From positions 1 to 24,409 of IMG/VR virus record IMGVR_UViG_3300025728_000030: a stretch of 24,409 bases of DNA, one strand, 5' to 3'. The DNA is from a virus. Below, one piece after another: positions 1-8,398 of the stretch. Positions within the stretch are counted from its first letter, which is position 1, and every line of letters begins with the position of its first letter. The notes beneath the pieces were generated by a model. The model worked only from the letters and a program-made list of their open reading frames with translations. It did not search any database and had not been told where the DNA came from. Position numbers and translations under genes: made by a program.

Positions 1-441
1 GTCGCCGAGCACCTCGCCGAGGGTGGTGTTGCTCCAGCTGCGTTCGTGTTTTGTTGTCAAACTCTTGCGCAGGTCGGCGGATCGAGCGCGAATGGTCAAC
101 ACGTCCGGGGCGCCGCAGTGTTCGGTTTCGTCGACGGTGTACGTGCCTTTGTCGACTAGCCCTGTATCGCTCCAGCCCAACCACAGACGAATCACCGCTC
201 CGGTGGGCGGGATCGCGAGCAGGCCGTCGTGGTCGCTAAGCGTGATGCTGAGCTGGTCGGCTTCAATACCACGATTGTCGGTGAGGTCCAGGCTCATCAG
301 GCGCGGGCTGATCAAATGGGCGATGTCGTTGCCGTCCACGGTGATGCGGTACGCCGGCACAGGGTAAGCAGCTTCGCGCTGGTAGCGTGAAAGGGCCTTG
401 TCCAGGTAGCCGGTGACGCGGGAGAGGGCCGCGTCGATCAC
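1..441 (-). CDS. D: Late control/baseplate hub protein D, N-terminal part (runs off the left edge)
   Basis: The - strand reads open from a GTG at 441 to the window edge, giving 147 codons that start MIDAALSRVTGYLDKALSRY. The GTG overlaps the TGA of the U gene (GTGA), the usual tight junction of P2 tail genes. The protein resembles P2 gpD, which is about 390 residues long and forms the hub between tail tube and spike; the visible part (PAYRITVDGND, then SLDLTDNRGIEADQLSITL) is its typical N-terminal beta domain. No in-frame stop is seen. The remaining 60% or so and the early region of the prophage lie outside the window. The GTG start is inferred from the overlap; an ATG start within the first 30 codons is not available. 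Confidence 0.88.
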   Translation of the reverse strand, partial: MIDAALSRVTGYLDKALSRYQREAAYPVPAYRITVDGNDIAHLISPRLMSLDLTDNRGIEADQLSITLSDHDGLLAIPPTGAVIRLWLGWSDTGLVDKGTYTVDETEHCGAPDVLTIRARSADLRKSLTTKHERSWSNTTLGEVLGD

Positions 442-878
442 AGCAGTGCCCTCATGATGCTGATGCCCACGCTGGTTCCGGCGCCGATCAAGTCGATGCG
501 GTCGTCATCAATGCGCTTGAGGCTCAACATGAATTCGATACGCCGGGGCGTGCCGTCACGGAAAAATAGAGTCTTGGTTTCGCTAAGGCTTTCGATGATC
601 CATAGGCCGTAGATCCGGCCGCTGCCTTCGACCATGGGCCACGCTTTACCGGTGTTGGCCATCAGACGCAATGCATCGAGGCTGAGCGCGCTGCCGGCCA
701 GTTCCGGCAGGATCAGGCCGGGCAGGGTGATCGAGTCTTCACCACGGCCCAAAAACTGCCGTGCAGGTGCCGCGCCGACACGGTTGCTGCTCGCGTGTCG
801 CCATTCGGTTTGACGTTGCAAGGCCTGATAGGCCGCAGTGGAGAGGCTGAAGACGAACATGCCCAATGCCAGCATCAT
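438..878 (-). CDS. U: Tail protein U (tail terminator-like)
   Basis: A 146-residue protein starting MMLALGMFVFSL, followed by the YQALQRQTEWRH segment typical of P2 gpU proteins, which cap the tail tube during assembly. An ATG at 884 overlaps the T stop (TAATG), but the GGAG at 890-887 is only 2 nt from it and 8 nt from the ATG at 878, so 878 is preferred. P2 gpU is about 159 residues, so the length fits. The gene lies between the tape measure gene and D exactly as in P2, and its stop overlaps the D start. It is expected to be co-transcribed with FI-FII-E-T-U-D. Confidence 0.88.
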   Translation of the reverse strand: MMLALGMFVFSLSTAAYQALQRQTEWRHASSNRVGAAPARQFLGRGEDSITLPGLILPELAGSALSLDALRLMANTGKAWPMVEGSGRIYGLWIIESLSETKTLFFRDGTPRRIEFMLSLKRIDDDRIDLIGAGTSVGISIMRALL

Positions 879-883
879 GTGCA

Positions 884-3442
884 TTACTCCAGGTCGGCCA
901 AACGGCTGCGTTGACGGGCTTGTTTCTCGTGGTGGACGCGCATCATCTCGGCGCGTACCGCACGACCAATCGCCAACGGATCCATACCTGGGGCAGGGTG
1001 GATGTTGATCTGGTAAGTGTCGTGGCTGTCTTGAATCGATGGTGTGCGCGGTTTGAGGGGAGAACGGCTGTCGACGGTCAGCGAATGGTTTCTCGCGTCC
1101 GGCATAAAGCCAATCGCTTTGGTTGCGTCGCTGAGTCGCTGAGTCAACACGCTCAGCACGCCGATCGGTTGACGCTGATGACGCTCCAGTCCTTGAGTGA
1201 GGCCAGCCATGGTAAAACCGCCCAACTCGGCAAAGACGCGGGAAGGACTGTTGATACCGAGCTTTTCCTTGAACCAGCCAATGGTCGAGTCGCCGATATC
1301 GCCCATGACATTTTTCAGCTCACCGAGGCCAGCCTTCAGCCCTTTCACCAGCCCGTCGATGATCATCCCACCGAACTCGCTAAACCGGCCGGGCAGCTCA
1401 ATGCCAAGGTATTTCAGGACAGCAGCGAAGGCCTTGTACAGCAAGCCCACGGGGCTGAAGTTGATCAGGGTCTTGAGGATGCCGGTCGTACCACCGTTGA
1501 AACCGGCTTTGATCTCTTTCCAGGCATCGGTGAAGTAGAGCTTCACCGCGTCCCAGTTGTCGTAGAGCAGATACGCGGCGCCGGCAAGAGCGGTGATGGC
1601 CATCCCGATGGGATTCAACATCAGCGCACGTCCGATAAGCAGCAGCGCCTTGCCCACAAAGGGCAATACCTTGCGACCAAGACTCCACAACAGGCTGATC
1701 AGGCTCGGCAGGCGAATCCCCATGCTCAGGAGCATGAGCCGCAACGCCACGAAGGGCAGCATGACACCGGCAACCGTCACCATCAGACCGCCGATTACCA
1801 TCGCTAAACCCGCGATGATTGCTGAGGTTTTGACAATGGCGGCCGCCAATTCTGGATGTTCGGCGACCCAGCTTTTCACACCGCGAATAACCTCTGTGAG
1901 CGATTGGATCAGCGACCGTAAAGGCCCATCCTGCTGATCCTGTAATTCAATGCCCAGATCCTGCCAGGCACTGCCTAACGTGATCAGGTCACCTCTCAAA
2001 TTATCAGCCATGATTTTGGCGGTGTGAGCGGCTTCCCCTTGGCTTTCGCGCAGGCTGGCAATCAGTTTTTGCAGCTCGCCATTGCCGGCCTGGTCCACCA
2101 ATTGGGCCATGCCTTTGACGGCTTCTTCACCGGCAATAGCCTTGAACAACCCACCTTTTTTCGCGGTGCCCAAGTGTTGGGTTTTGTCGTGGATCTCTTT
2201 GAGGATGTCCGGCATTTTCCGCAGGTTGCCGTGCGCGTCGGCGGTTCGGATCTGCAGTTGCGCAAGTGCTTTTTCAGCGGCTTTCGGTGGTGACGCCAGG
2301 CGGTTCATGATCGAACTCAGCGCCGTGCCGCCCATGCTGCCTTGCAGCCCGGCATCACCCAATTTACCGGCCATTGCGGCGGCGGTTTCCAGTTCGACGC
2401 CGTAGGTCTTGGCCATCGGCGCGGCGTATTTCATGGTCTCGCCGAGCATCTGCAAATTGGTGTTGGAACGGGTAAACGTGCCGACGAGTACGTCGCCCAG
2501 TTTGCTCATGTGCTCGGCCTTCATGCCGAGTCCGGAGAGGATGTTTGAAGCGATATCGGCGGTCTGGGCCAACTCGGTGCCGCCAGCGGAGGCGAGGTCG
2601 AGCATGCCAGGCATGGCGGCTCTGATGGCTTTAGGCTGGAAGCCGGCCATGCCCAGAAAACCCTGAGCATCGGCGGCTTGGCCGGCAGTGAATTGTGTGG
2701 AGCTGCCCAACCCACGCGCCTGCTTGCGCAGATCCGATAGCTCAACAGCGTTTTGATCGAGGCGGGTGATCGCTTGTACTTTGCTCATGCTGGCGTCGAA
2801 TTCAATGCCGGGCATGATCATCTTGGCGCCCGCATACAGCGCTGTTCCTCCGCTAGCAGCGGCGGTGGCGCCTTTACCAGCCATTAAGGTGGCGACATCT
2901 CGTTGATTTTGTAGTGCGGTGCGTGCCGCTGTAAGCCTTCGCTGTTGAGCCGCCAATGCCGCCAAACGTCGGGTCTGCTCCGCGATGCTTTGATTGGCCG
3001 CATCGGTTTGCTCACGCAGACGGCGTTCGTGCTGACTGAGGTTTTGGGTACTAAGGCCCGCGTCGTGCAGGCGAGTACGAAGGCGCTGTAACTGCCCGCT
3101 GCTTTGCTCGTGTTGCTGCTTGAGCTTTTGCGCTTCACGTATCGCCCTGCGTAGGTCTTGCGTCATCGCCTTGGTCGGCGCGGCAGTGGCGACGATTTGC
3201 TGACTCAGCGTTTTGACTTTGTCGCGTGCAGCACTCAGCGCCTGCGCCGTAGTCTCGGCGGCCGCGCGTTGCGAGCGCCAGGCGCTCACATCTTTTTGCT
3301 GTGAGTTGAGTGCCTTGAGCTTTTCGCGGGCCTCCTTCAAGGCACGGGCTGCGCCGATGCCGCTGTTGTTGATCGCCCTCAATGGGCGGGTGGCTTGATC
3401 GATGGCACTCAGCAATACCCGCAGCTTCAGATCATTCGCCAT
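884..3442 (-). CDS. T: Tail tape measure protein T
   Basis: A protein of about 852 residues that sets tail length, comparable to P2 gpT (about 815). The first 190 residues are rich in K, Q, R and E with heptad-like spacing (coiled coil). Around residues 210-310 comes the conserved phage tape-measure segment (FDASMSKVQAITRL, then SSTQFTAGQAADAQGFLGMAG). A long hydrophobic stretch follows at about 530-630, able to form several membrane-type helices (IIAGLAMVIGGLMVTVAGVM), and then INSPSRVFAELGG near 725-740, a motif common in tape measures. The reading frame is open from a GTG at 3451, but GAGGAG lies 8 nt before the ATG at 3442 (MANDLKLRVLLSAIDQ), so that start is chosen. It overlaps the end of the E' frame, as in P2. 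Confidence 0.93.
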   Translation of the reverse strand: MANDLKLRVLLSAIDQATRPLRAINNSGIGAARALKEAREKLKALNSQQKDVSAWRSQRAAAETTAQALSAARDKVKTLSQQIVATAAPTKAMTQDLRRAIREAQKLKQQHEQSSGQLQRLRTRLHDAGLSTQNLSQHERRLREQTDAANQSIAEQTRRLAALAAQQRRLTAARTALQNQRDVATLMAGKGATAAASGGTALYAGAKMIMPGIEFDASMSKVQAITRLDQNAVELSDLRKQARGLGSSTQFTAGQAADAQGFLGMAGFQPKAIRAAMPGMLDLASAGGTELAQTADIASNILSGLGMKAEHMSKLGDVLVGTFTRSNTNLQMLGETMKYAAPMAKTYGVELETAAAMAGKLGDAGLQGSMGGTALSSIMNRLASPPKAAEKALAQLQIRTADAHGNLRKMPDILKEIHDKTQHLGTAKKGGLFKAIAGEEAVKGMAQLVDQAGNGELQKLIASLRESQGEAAHTAKIMADNLRGDLITLGSAWQDLGIELQDQQDGPLRSLIQSLTEVIRGVKSWVAEHPELAAAIVKTSAIIAGLAMVIGGLMVTVAGVMLPFVALRLMLLSMGIRLPSLISLLWSLGRKVLPFVGKALLLIGRALMLNPIGMAITALAGAAYLLYDNWDAVKLYFTDAWKEIKAGFNGGTTGILKTLINFSPVGLLYKAFAAVLKYLGIELPGRFSEFGGMIIDGLVKGLKAGLGELKNVMGDIGDSTIGWFKEKLGINSPSRVFAELGGFTMAGLTQGLERHQRQPIGVLSVLTQRLSDATKAIGFMPDARNHSLTVDSRSPLKPRTPSIQDSHDTYQINIHPAPGMDPLAIGRAVRAEMMRVHHEKQARQRSRLADLE

Positions 3443-3889
3443 CGACAGCACTCCTCAACCTGGCGCGCTCGCGCCATTCCATCAGCTCCTGCAGGCTCAG
3501 CGAATCCATGTCCGTTGGTGCCCAATGAAAAACCACCGCCAAGTCAGCCATGGCGTCCTCTACGCAACGAGGCAGACATCCGTCTTCGCCGACTTCTGCA
3601 ACAAAAAAGCGGAAATCTTGCTACCACAGGCCAGCAGATCCGCCGGGTCCATGCCGGCGGCTTCCGGCGTGGTAATGCTCGGCGACGTGATGCGCGGCAA
3701 GATCTTGATCAGGGTGGCCACGTCCATGTTCAGCAACTCGATCAACTGCACGCCGCGCAGTTCGCCCGATTGGGGTTTGCGCAGGGTGAGCGCATCGATA
3801 GTGGTTTTACCGCGAGTGATGGGCGTGTCGAGAGTGACGCGGTTGTCCTCGACAGTAGGATTGGTTACCTGTGTTTCAGTACTGTGCAT
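3432..3889 (-). CDS. E': Tail assembly fusion protein E+E' made by -1 frameshift
   Basis: The slippery heptamer T TTT TTG at 3608-3602 is in the right phase (GCT TTT TTG in the E frame). After a -1 slip, translation continues as VAEVGEDGCLPRCVED, MADLAVVFHWAPTDMDSLSL, QELMEWRERARLRS up to a TGA at 3434-3432, giving a protein of about 152 residues. The second part is the conserved GpE+E' extension (LAVVFHW, D-LSL-ELMEWRERAR) found in P2-like phages. P2 uses the same TTTTTTG sequence at this gene and makes a similar E+E' of about 142 residues. The frame ends inside the first codons of T. The sequence shows site, phase and conserved extension; that slipping happens is inferred from P2. Confidence 0.85.
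3560..3889 (-). CDS. E: Tail assembly protein E (zero-frame product)
   Basis: A 109-residue protein (MHSTETQVTNPTVED...) of the P2 gpE family, a tail assembly chaperone that acts with the tape measure protein and does not stay in the virion. The conserved part, TRGKTTIDALTLRKPQSGELRG then DLLACGSKISAFLLQ, is easy to see. The zero-frame product ends at a TAG (3562-3560), 14 codons beyond a TTTTTTG slippery heptamer at 3608-3602. A fraction of ribosomes is expected to shift there and make the longer E+E' protein (separate entry). The gene lies 27 bp after FII and before T, the P2 position. Confidence 0.9.
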   Translation of the reverse strand: MHSTETQVTNPTVEDNRVTLDTPITRGKTTIDALTLRKPQSGELRGVQLIELLNMDVATLIKILPRITSPSITTPEAAGMDPADLLACGSKISAFLLQKSAKTDVCLVA

Positions 3890-3916
3890 AGCGAGTGTCC
3901 AATGGGGTGGGGAAGG

Positions 3917-4432
3917 TCATAGGCCGATCGCGGCGCGCTGCTTTTCGAGCAGGTCGACGCCGTTCACGTTCTCGATGAAATTGAGCAGATCGATCTCGAT
4001 GATGTCTTCGTTATCGACGATGAGCTTGTAGTAGGAACAGGTGGTGGTGATGCTGTGTTCAGTGTCTTCGCCGGGCTGGGCATCGCCCATTTCGATGGTC
4101 TCGTGACGACCGCGCATGACCAGTTCCACGGCGCTGACGTCGCCCGTGTCGTCTCGCTGAAAGGCGCCGGAGAATCGCAGCGCCACACCCGAAGCGTTCA
4201 CCGCGCCGAACTGTCGCAGCGCGATCAGATCCAGTCCGCCGGTCTTCCATTCGAACTGGATGCCGTCATCGGAGAACCCCAGGTCAGCTTTGACCGGGCC
4301 GTTCATGCCACCGCCGCGATAACTTTCCATTTTTCGTCCGAGCGGGGGCAGGGTGACGGACTTGACAACGCCGACGTAGCTGTTGGCATCGTTGAACAGG
4401 TTGAGGTTTTTCAGTTTGCGCGGCAGGGCCAT
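3917..4432 (-). CDS. FII: Major tail tube protein FII
   Basis: A 171-residue protein, against 172 in P2 FII, forming the inner tube of the contractile tail. It starts MALPRKLKNLNLFNDANSY, the well-conserved N-terminus of this family, and contains GLDLIALRQFGAV and RFSGAFQRDD followed by a C-terminal beta region (TCSYYKLIVDNEDIIEIDLL) that packs into tube rings. Its start lies 15 bp downstream of the FI stop, so both are translated from one message. Base composition and codon use match the other structural genes. Confidence 0.95.
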   Translation of the reverse strand: MALPRKLKNLNLFNDANSYVGVVKSVTLPPLGRKMESYRGGGMNGPVKADLGFSDDGIQFEWKTGGLDLIALRQFGAVNASGVALRFSGAFQRDDTGDVSAVELVMRGRHETIEMGDAQPGEDTEHSITTTCSYYKLIVDNEDIIEIDLLNFIENVNGVDLLEKQRAAIGL

Positions 4433-4447
4433 GGCGCCGTTCTCCGG

Positions 4448-5617
4448 TTAGCGGTTGATCTGGCTGGCGAAATTGATGAGGTAGCGGTCGGTGATGCGTT
4501 GGCGCAGGGTCAGGTCTTCCAGCGGCGGGATCGGTGTGTAGTCGTAATCCAGCCAGAGTTTGCCGGCTTTGAGCGTGTCTTTGGTGTTGATGTCTTCGGG
4601 GTACCAGCAGCCTCCGCCGACCAGATAACCGCCAGCGACTTTGGTGCGAAACTCGGCGTTTACCGACTCGATCATGTCGCGCACCAATGAGGCGTGCAGC
4701 GGCTTGTCCATCGCCCACATCTGCGCGCCGGCCATGGTGTCGGCCAGTACTTGCGCGGAGCGGGTGTAACTCTCGAAAGCGAACAGCGGGTCGTCGCTGC
4801 AGGTGCGGCTGCCCCAGAAGCGAAAACCGCCCTCATTGATCAGCGTGGTGACGTCTTGACCGTTGAGGTAGTTGGCGTCGGTGGCCGGGTTTTGCAGGTC
4901 CCAGAACACATCGGCGTTGATGCCGCTGACACCGTTGACTGTCACGTTGGACAGGGTTTTGTGCCAGCCCACTTGCTGATCGATTTTGGCGCGCACGCCC
5001 AGTGCGTTGGCCACGGCGCTGGCAGTGGCGGTCTTGTTGGTGACTGTGCTCCAGGTCTGAAAGTCGGGCCAGATGACCATCACTTCCCGAGCGCCGAAGT
5101 TGCGACGGTAGGCGACGGCCTCTTCTTTGATCTGGCAGCCCCAGGCGCTGACATAAGCGAATGCGCGCAGTTGTTGAGCGAGCGATGTGAGGGCGGTGGC
5201 CACGGGCAAAGAGTCGAGCCCAGGCACGCCCAGAATGCGCGGTACCAATCCTAGTCGAGACTTGGCGGCCAGCAATGCTTTCATACCGGTGTATTTGCCG
5301 GTTTCGGTGGTGGTGCCGATCAACGCGCTGGCGGTCTCCGCTTCGTCCTGGCCTTCCTTCACGCGCACCACAATGACGTAGGGTTTGGACTGGTTGGCGA
5401 TGGCTTGCAGGCTGACCGCCAGCGTGCCTTTTTCACCGGCCTTGCCAATGGCGCTCTGTACGCTGCTGATCAGCACGGGTGTATCCAGTGGGAAGGTCGA
5501 TGCATCGGCGTCATCGGCGGTGCAAACCATGCCGATTACGGCGGTGGGGATCGTGCGGATTGGGCGCGAGCCATCGTTAAGTTCGATGACTCGGACGCCG
5601 TGAAGATAATCGGACAT
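4448..5617 (-). CDS. FI: Contractile tail sheath protein FI
   Basis: A 389-residue protein (P2 FI: about 396) that forms the contractile sheath. It starts MSDYLHGVRVIELNDGSRPI, the standard start of P2-like sheaths, and continues with TAVIGMVCTADDADASTFPL. In the C-terminal third FWGSRTCSDDPLFAFESYTR and KPLHASLVRDMIESVNAEFR are typical of the family. The frame stays open upstream to about 5776, but that extension looks unlike a sheath N-terminus, so 5617 is chosen. This is the first gene of the FI-FII-E-T-U-D operon. A dyad thought to bind the late activator (5694-5714) lies 87 bp upstream of the start. Confidence 0.94.
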   Translation of the reverse strand: MSDYLHGVRVIELNDGSRPIRTIPTAVIGMVCTADDADASTFPLDTPVLISSVQSAIGKAGEKGTLAVSLQAIANQSKPYVIVVRVKEGQDEAETASALIGTTTETGKYTGMKALLAAKSRLGLVPRILGVPGLDSLPVATALTSLAQQLRAFAYVSAWGCQIKEEAVAYRRNFGAREVMVIWPDFQTWSTVTNKTATASAVANALGVRAKIDQQVGWHKTLSNVTVNGVSGINADVFWDLQNPATDANYLNGQDVTTLINEGGFRFWGSRTCSDDPLFAFESYTRSAQVLADTMAGAQMWAMDKPLHASLVRDMIESVNAEFRTKVAGGYLVGGGCWYPEDINTKDTLKAGKLWLDYDYTPIPPLEDLTLRQRITDRYLINFASQINR

Positions 5618-5693
5618 GGAAGCGGCCTGTGCATTGATCGTGAAGTCGATGCACAGGTTGCCGATGGAGGATGATGACGTCGCGGGGTGGATG

Positions 5694-5714
5694 TTGTAGG
5701 AGGCTGGGTTACAA
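5694..5714 (-). promoter_or_regulatory. Probable late-activator site of the FI operon (TTGTA-N11-TACAA)
   Basis: A perfect 5-bp dyad, TTGTA then 11 bases then TACAA, centred at 5704. It overlaps the stop codon of the fibre assembly gene and lies 87 bp before the sheath start. P2 late promoters carry a TGT-N12-ACA dyad bound by the zinc-finger activator Ogr; the TGT-N13-ACA core here has the same layout with one more base. A weak -10-like CATCAT (5676-5671) follows 30 bp from the centre. Three further copies occur in this window. Binding by an Ogr homologue is inferred. Confidence 0.65.
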
Positions 5715-6272
5715 CCCGGTAGGGTCTGGAGGTGCTGGCCAATCGATGATGTCGGGGAACTGCTCCTGCTGTTCAATGCGGTTGAGATCTACGCTGTAGC
5801 GCATCCAGCCCAGTAACAACGTCAGCTCTTGAGGTGTTGCAGTACCCAACTTCTCCGCGTACTGAAGCGGTGCGATGCGCAACTGCGCGTTACGCAGCAG
5901 GTCGTCGCGATGCTGTAGAGCCTGAGCGCTTTGAGTTGCACGCAGGGCCGATTCGTCGAGCGTCCATTGTTCGTTGATCCATCGGAAGTGTTCGCCTGGC
6001 CATAATTGGGTGGTTAAAGCTTCCGGCAGCTCGCCTAATTGTTGCCACGATTGGCTCGCACCATCTGCCTTCTGGAAAACTGTTCCTCGCAAATCGCGTA
6101 CCTGCCGGACTTCTCCATCGAGCAGTGCCCACGTTGTACCTGGCTCTGTCGGCGTGAGCTCTTCAGGTACCTGCACGGCGTTGCCGGGAAGCTGGGGGCC
6201 GAAACCGGGAATATCCGGGAACGTCACCGGGCCGGCCAGCGCCCCGGCGTCATCAATCAAATAGGTAATCAT
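5709..6272 (-). CDS. G: Tail fibre assembly protein (G-like)
   Basis: A 187-residue protein starting MITYLIDDAGALAGPVTFPD, of the caudoviral tail-fibre assembly family, which helps the fibre protein fold or attach. The C-terminal block RIAPLQYAEKLGTATPQE, LTLLLGWMRYSVDLNR, then DIIDWPAPP is the family hallmark (a tAP-type W-P-x-P ending). The middle, GTTWALLDGEVRQVRDLRGT to FRWINEQWTLDE, is variable, as usual. It follows the fibre gene after only 7 bp, as H-G do in P2. The stop overlaps the late-activator site of the next operon. Confidence 0.82.
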   Translation of the reverse strand: MITYLIDDAGALAGPVTFPDIPGFGPQLPGNAVQVPEELTPTEPGTTWALLDGEVRQVRDLRGTVFQKADGASQSWQQLGELPEALTTQLWPGEHFRWINEQWTLDESALRATQSAQALQHRDDLLRNAQLRIAPLQYAEKLGTATPQELTLLLGWMRYSVDLNRIEQQEQFPDIIDWPAPPDPTGL

Positions 6273-6279
6273 CCAGACC

Positions 6280-7779
6280 TCAGATCAGTTTAATTCGGGC
6301 GGGGTAGGCGATATTGCGTGGGCGAGTTTCGTCGTTACCCATCCGCCCGATTAACGGCGGCGATGTGTTGTAGGCCACTACGTGGTTGATTTGAGCAACA
6401 GAAGTTGATGCAGCAGAAAGAAGCGCTACGCGGTCACCCTTGCCGGAGCCGAAAGAAACAGGGTGGGTGTGACGCTCAAACGTGTCGGGTGTCCATGAAC
6501 CGGCGATCCGCCCGAGAACTTGCCACTCACCGGCGCCGTCCGTCTGCGACTCATTCGAGGCAACAATCTCTGACTCTCCGACGGAAATAATGGTGGTGCC
6601 TTTTGGAAAATCGCCGCCCTCCAACATCATGCCGATCTTGACGCGCATGCGGCCGCGGATATCGCTGATAACCGGACTTCCTCGCGTTGTGGTACCTGTC
6701 AGAGTCGATTTATCGACGCGCCGGTCTTCATCAAGCACCCTGAAAAACTCGCCTCTTGCCTCGGGTAGCCGAAACGTCGTTTTGTGATCGCCGATCGTCC
6801 ATGCACCTTCCAGGTAACTATGTTTTTCCGGATAGAGCATCCCCGATTGTTGAGCGTGATCCCACAACCATGGCCACTCATTTCTGTCGAGTAATTGTCC
6901 GCTCATGGCGCCGTAACCACCGGGGCTGAACACGGTGGTGGTTTCGAAAACCGGTCGCCCCAATGTTGTGCTGTCGAAACGGCCTAATGGCCACCAACTC
7001 CCGGCACCGTCACTGCGCAAATGCCACCAATCACCAGCGCCCATCAGCACGAGAAACGGATAACCCGCTGGGTTCAAGTGCGTATGAAACATGAGTGTGT
7101 CTTTGCCATGTGCCTTGATGACCAGGCGATTGATGCTGTTGTCTTTGCGGTGAACAATCACGTCCCGTGTGCCGAGTCGGGTATCAGCTGCTGGCAGCTG
7201 GATGTTCAAGGCGCGGGTACTGGCGTCTATCAGGACGATGCCCATCTCTTGGGGTTTCAACGTTCGGGATGACGATACGTTGGTGAAAGCTGAGCGCGCG
7301 ATGAGGGAGCGATCCACATAGTCTCGGGTCGCCAGAACCACCGCCGGATCAATCTTGAGCTGAATGTTGGCGGTGCCATTGGTGATGATGTGCATCCGCA
7401 CCACCTGGTTACGCCCCGACCCTTGCGCAAGCAGTGGCTTGTAGCTGGGTGGCAGATTTGCAACCGCACAAAACACACCGTCGCTGTCTTCCAGTGCCAG
7501 CTCCCTCATCCACCAGCCACCCACTTCCGGGGGGAGTACCACTTCGGCGATCAGAACGTTTGGATCGGTAGGGGACGTGTGCAGCTGGTTGAGGGGTGCG
7601 CGATGAACCTGATTGATCAGTTGAGTCTGTGAGGCATCAGGTGTGGGGGCGACGCCGTTGGCATCGCCGATCAGCATGTGGCTCGGCTGCCAGGGAATGC
7701 CGAGGGCGTCGCAGTTGGTTTTCTTGGCGGCGCCCAGCGTGGTTAGCAGGCCGCCGAAAATAGAGTTCTGATCAACCAT
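6280..7779 (-). CDS. H: Tail fibre / receptor-binding protein H
   Basis: A protein of 499 residues starting MVDQNSIFGGLLTTLGAAKKTNC, the N-terminal baseplate-attachment domain of P2-like fibres (ALGIPWQPSHMLIGDANGVAPTPD, VHRAPLNQLHTSPTDPN, EVVLPPEVGGWWMRELALED). The middle and C-terminal parts include FETTTVFSPGGYGAMSGQLL, a collar-like RLPEARGEFFRVLDEDRRVD and a HTHPVSFGSGKGD segment. It is shorter than P2 gpH (about 669), and the distal part, which binds the host receptor, is usually the most variable. An in-frame ATG at 7791 is an alternative start; neither start has a strong Shine-Dalgarno, and 7779 fits the family N-terminus. The gene overlaps the end of I. Confidence 0.85.
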   Translation of the reverse strand: MVDQNSIFGGLLTTLGAAKKTNCDALGIPWQPSHMLIGDANGVAPTPDASQTQLINQVHRAPLNQLHTSPTDPNVLIAEVVLPPEVGGWWMRELALEDSDGVFCAVANLPPSYKPLLAQGSGRNQVVRMHIITNGTANIQLKIDPAVVLATRDYVDRSLIARSAFTNVSSSRTLKPQEMGIVLIDASTRALNIQLPAADTRLGTRDVIVHRKDNSINRLVIKAHGKDTLMFHTHLNPAGYPFLVLMGAGDWWHLRSDGAGSWWPLGRFDSTTLGRPVFETTTVFSPGGYGAMSGQLLDRNEWPWLWDHAQQSGMLYPEKHSYLEGAWTIGDHKTTFRLPEARGEFFRVLDEDRRVDKSTLTGTTTRGSPVISDIRGRMRVKIGMMLEGGDFPKGTTIISVGESEIVASNESQTDGAGEWQVLGRIAGSWTPDTFERHTHPVSFGSGKGDRVALLSAASTSVAQINHVVAYNTSPPLIGRMGNDETRPRNIAYPARIKLI

Positions 7780-8398
7780 TGAGGTAAACATCCAGTTCGT
7801 CGAGGGTGTAAAGGCTTAAGCCGCTGTAGCCCCGGACTGATACGTCGATATCCGGGTTATTCCACGGATACACGTTGATTTCGTCGCCGTCGTAAACGGC
7901 GCATCCAACGAACGTGTCGAGTCGGGATTCCAGAATGATGTCGAGGCCCGTCAGATGGCGGGTGAGGGGTTTGGCGTCATCAATCATCCAGACCAGTTCC
8001 TGGTACATGGCTTCGGTGATGCCAGAGTCAAGGACGCCGATGCGTAAGGTGAAGGTGCCAGGTGTCCCGAGTGGCATGGACTGCCACCATTCGGCGATTT
8101 CGATCAGGTAGCCCAGCGGTTCGACTACACGGCGCAAGGCGCCGATGGTGCCCTTGTGCGAGTGGACGTAGTACGCCGCGCGGCAGGCTGCGCGCTTGGC
8201 TGGCTCCGGCCATTTGCTGTCCCAGCGATCTACCGAGAACGCCCAGGCGAGGTACGGCAGCAAGGGCAGGGGGCATTTGTCCGGGTTGTAGAGCGTTCTC
8301 AAGGGAATGGGCACGCGTTGGATTTGTGCCAGCGCTTGAGCCGCTTGGCGCTCCAGTGGTGTCGAGTTATTGGGTAGCAGCGGTTGATAGCTCATCAT
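7772..8398 (-). CDS. I: Baseplate protein I
   Basis: A 208-residue protein of the P2 gpI family, one of the wedge proteins of the baseplate. Conserved segments are LPNNSTPLERQAAQALA near the start, CPLPLLPYLAWAFSVDRWD and YVHSHKGTIGALRRVVEPLG. The start is ATGATG at 8398/8395, with the J stop (TGA) inside it, so J and I are translationally coupled. P2 gpI is about 176 residues; the extra length is in the C-terminal 30 or so residues (DEINVYPWNNPDIDVS), common in Pseudomonas relatives. Its stop overlaps the fibre gene start. Confidence 0.9.
   Translation of the reverse strand: MMSYQPLLPNNSTPLERQAAQALAQIQRVPIPLRTLYNPDKCPLPLLPYLAWAFSVDRWDSKWPEPAKRAACRAAYYVHSHKGTIGALRRVVEPLGYLIEIAEWWQSMPLGTPGTFTLRIGVLDSGITEAMYQELVWMIDDAKPLTRHLTGLDIILESRLDTFVGCAVYDGDEINVYPWNNPDIDVSVRGYSGLSLYTLDELDVYLNG

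Noticed and set aside
866-1807. A 313-codon + strand frame opposite the tape measure gene
   Set aside because: It is antisense to a well-recognised T gene, has low-complexity H/Q/R composition and no Shine-Dalgarno.
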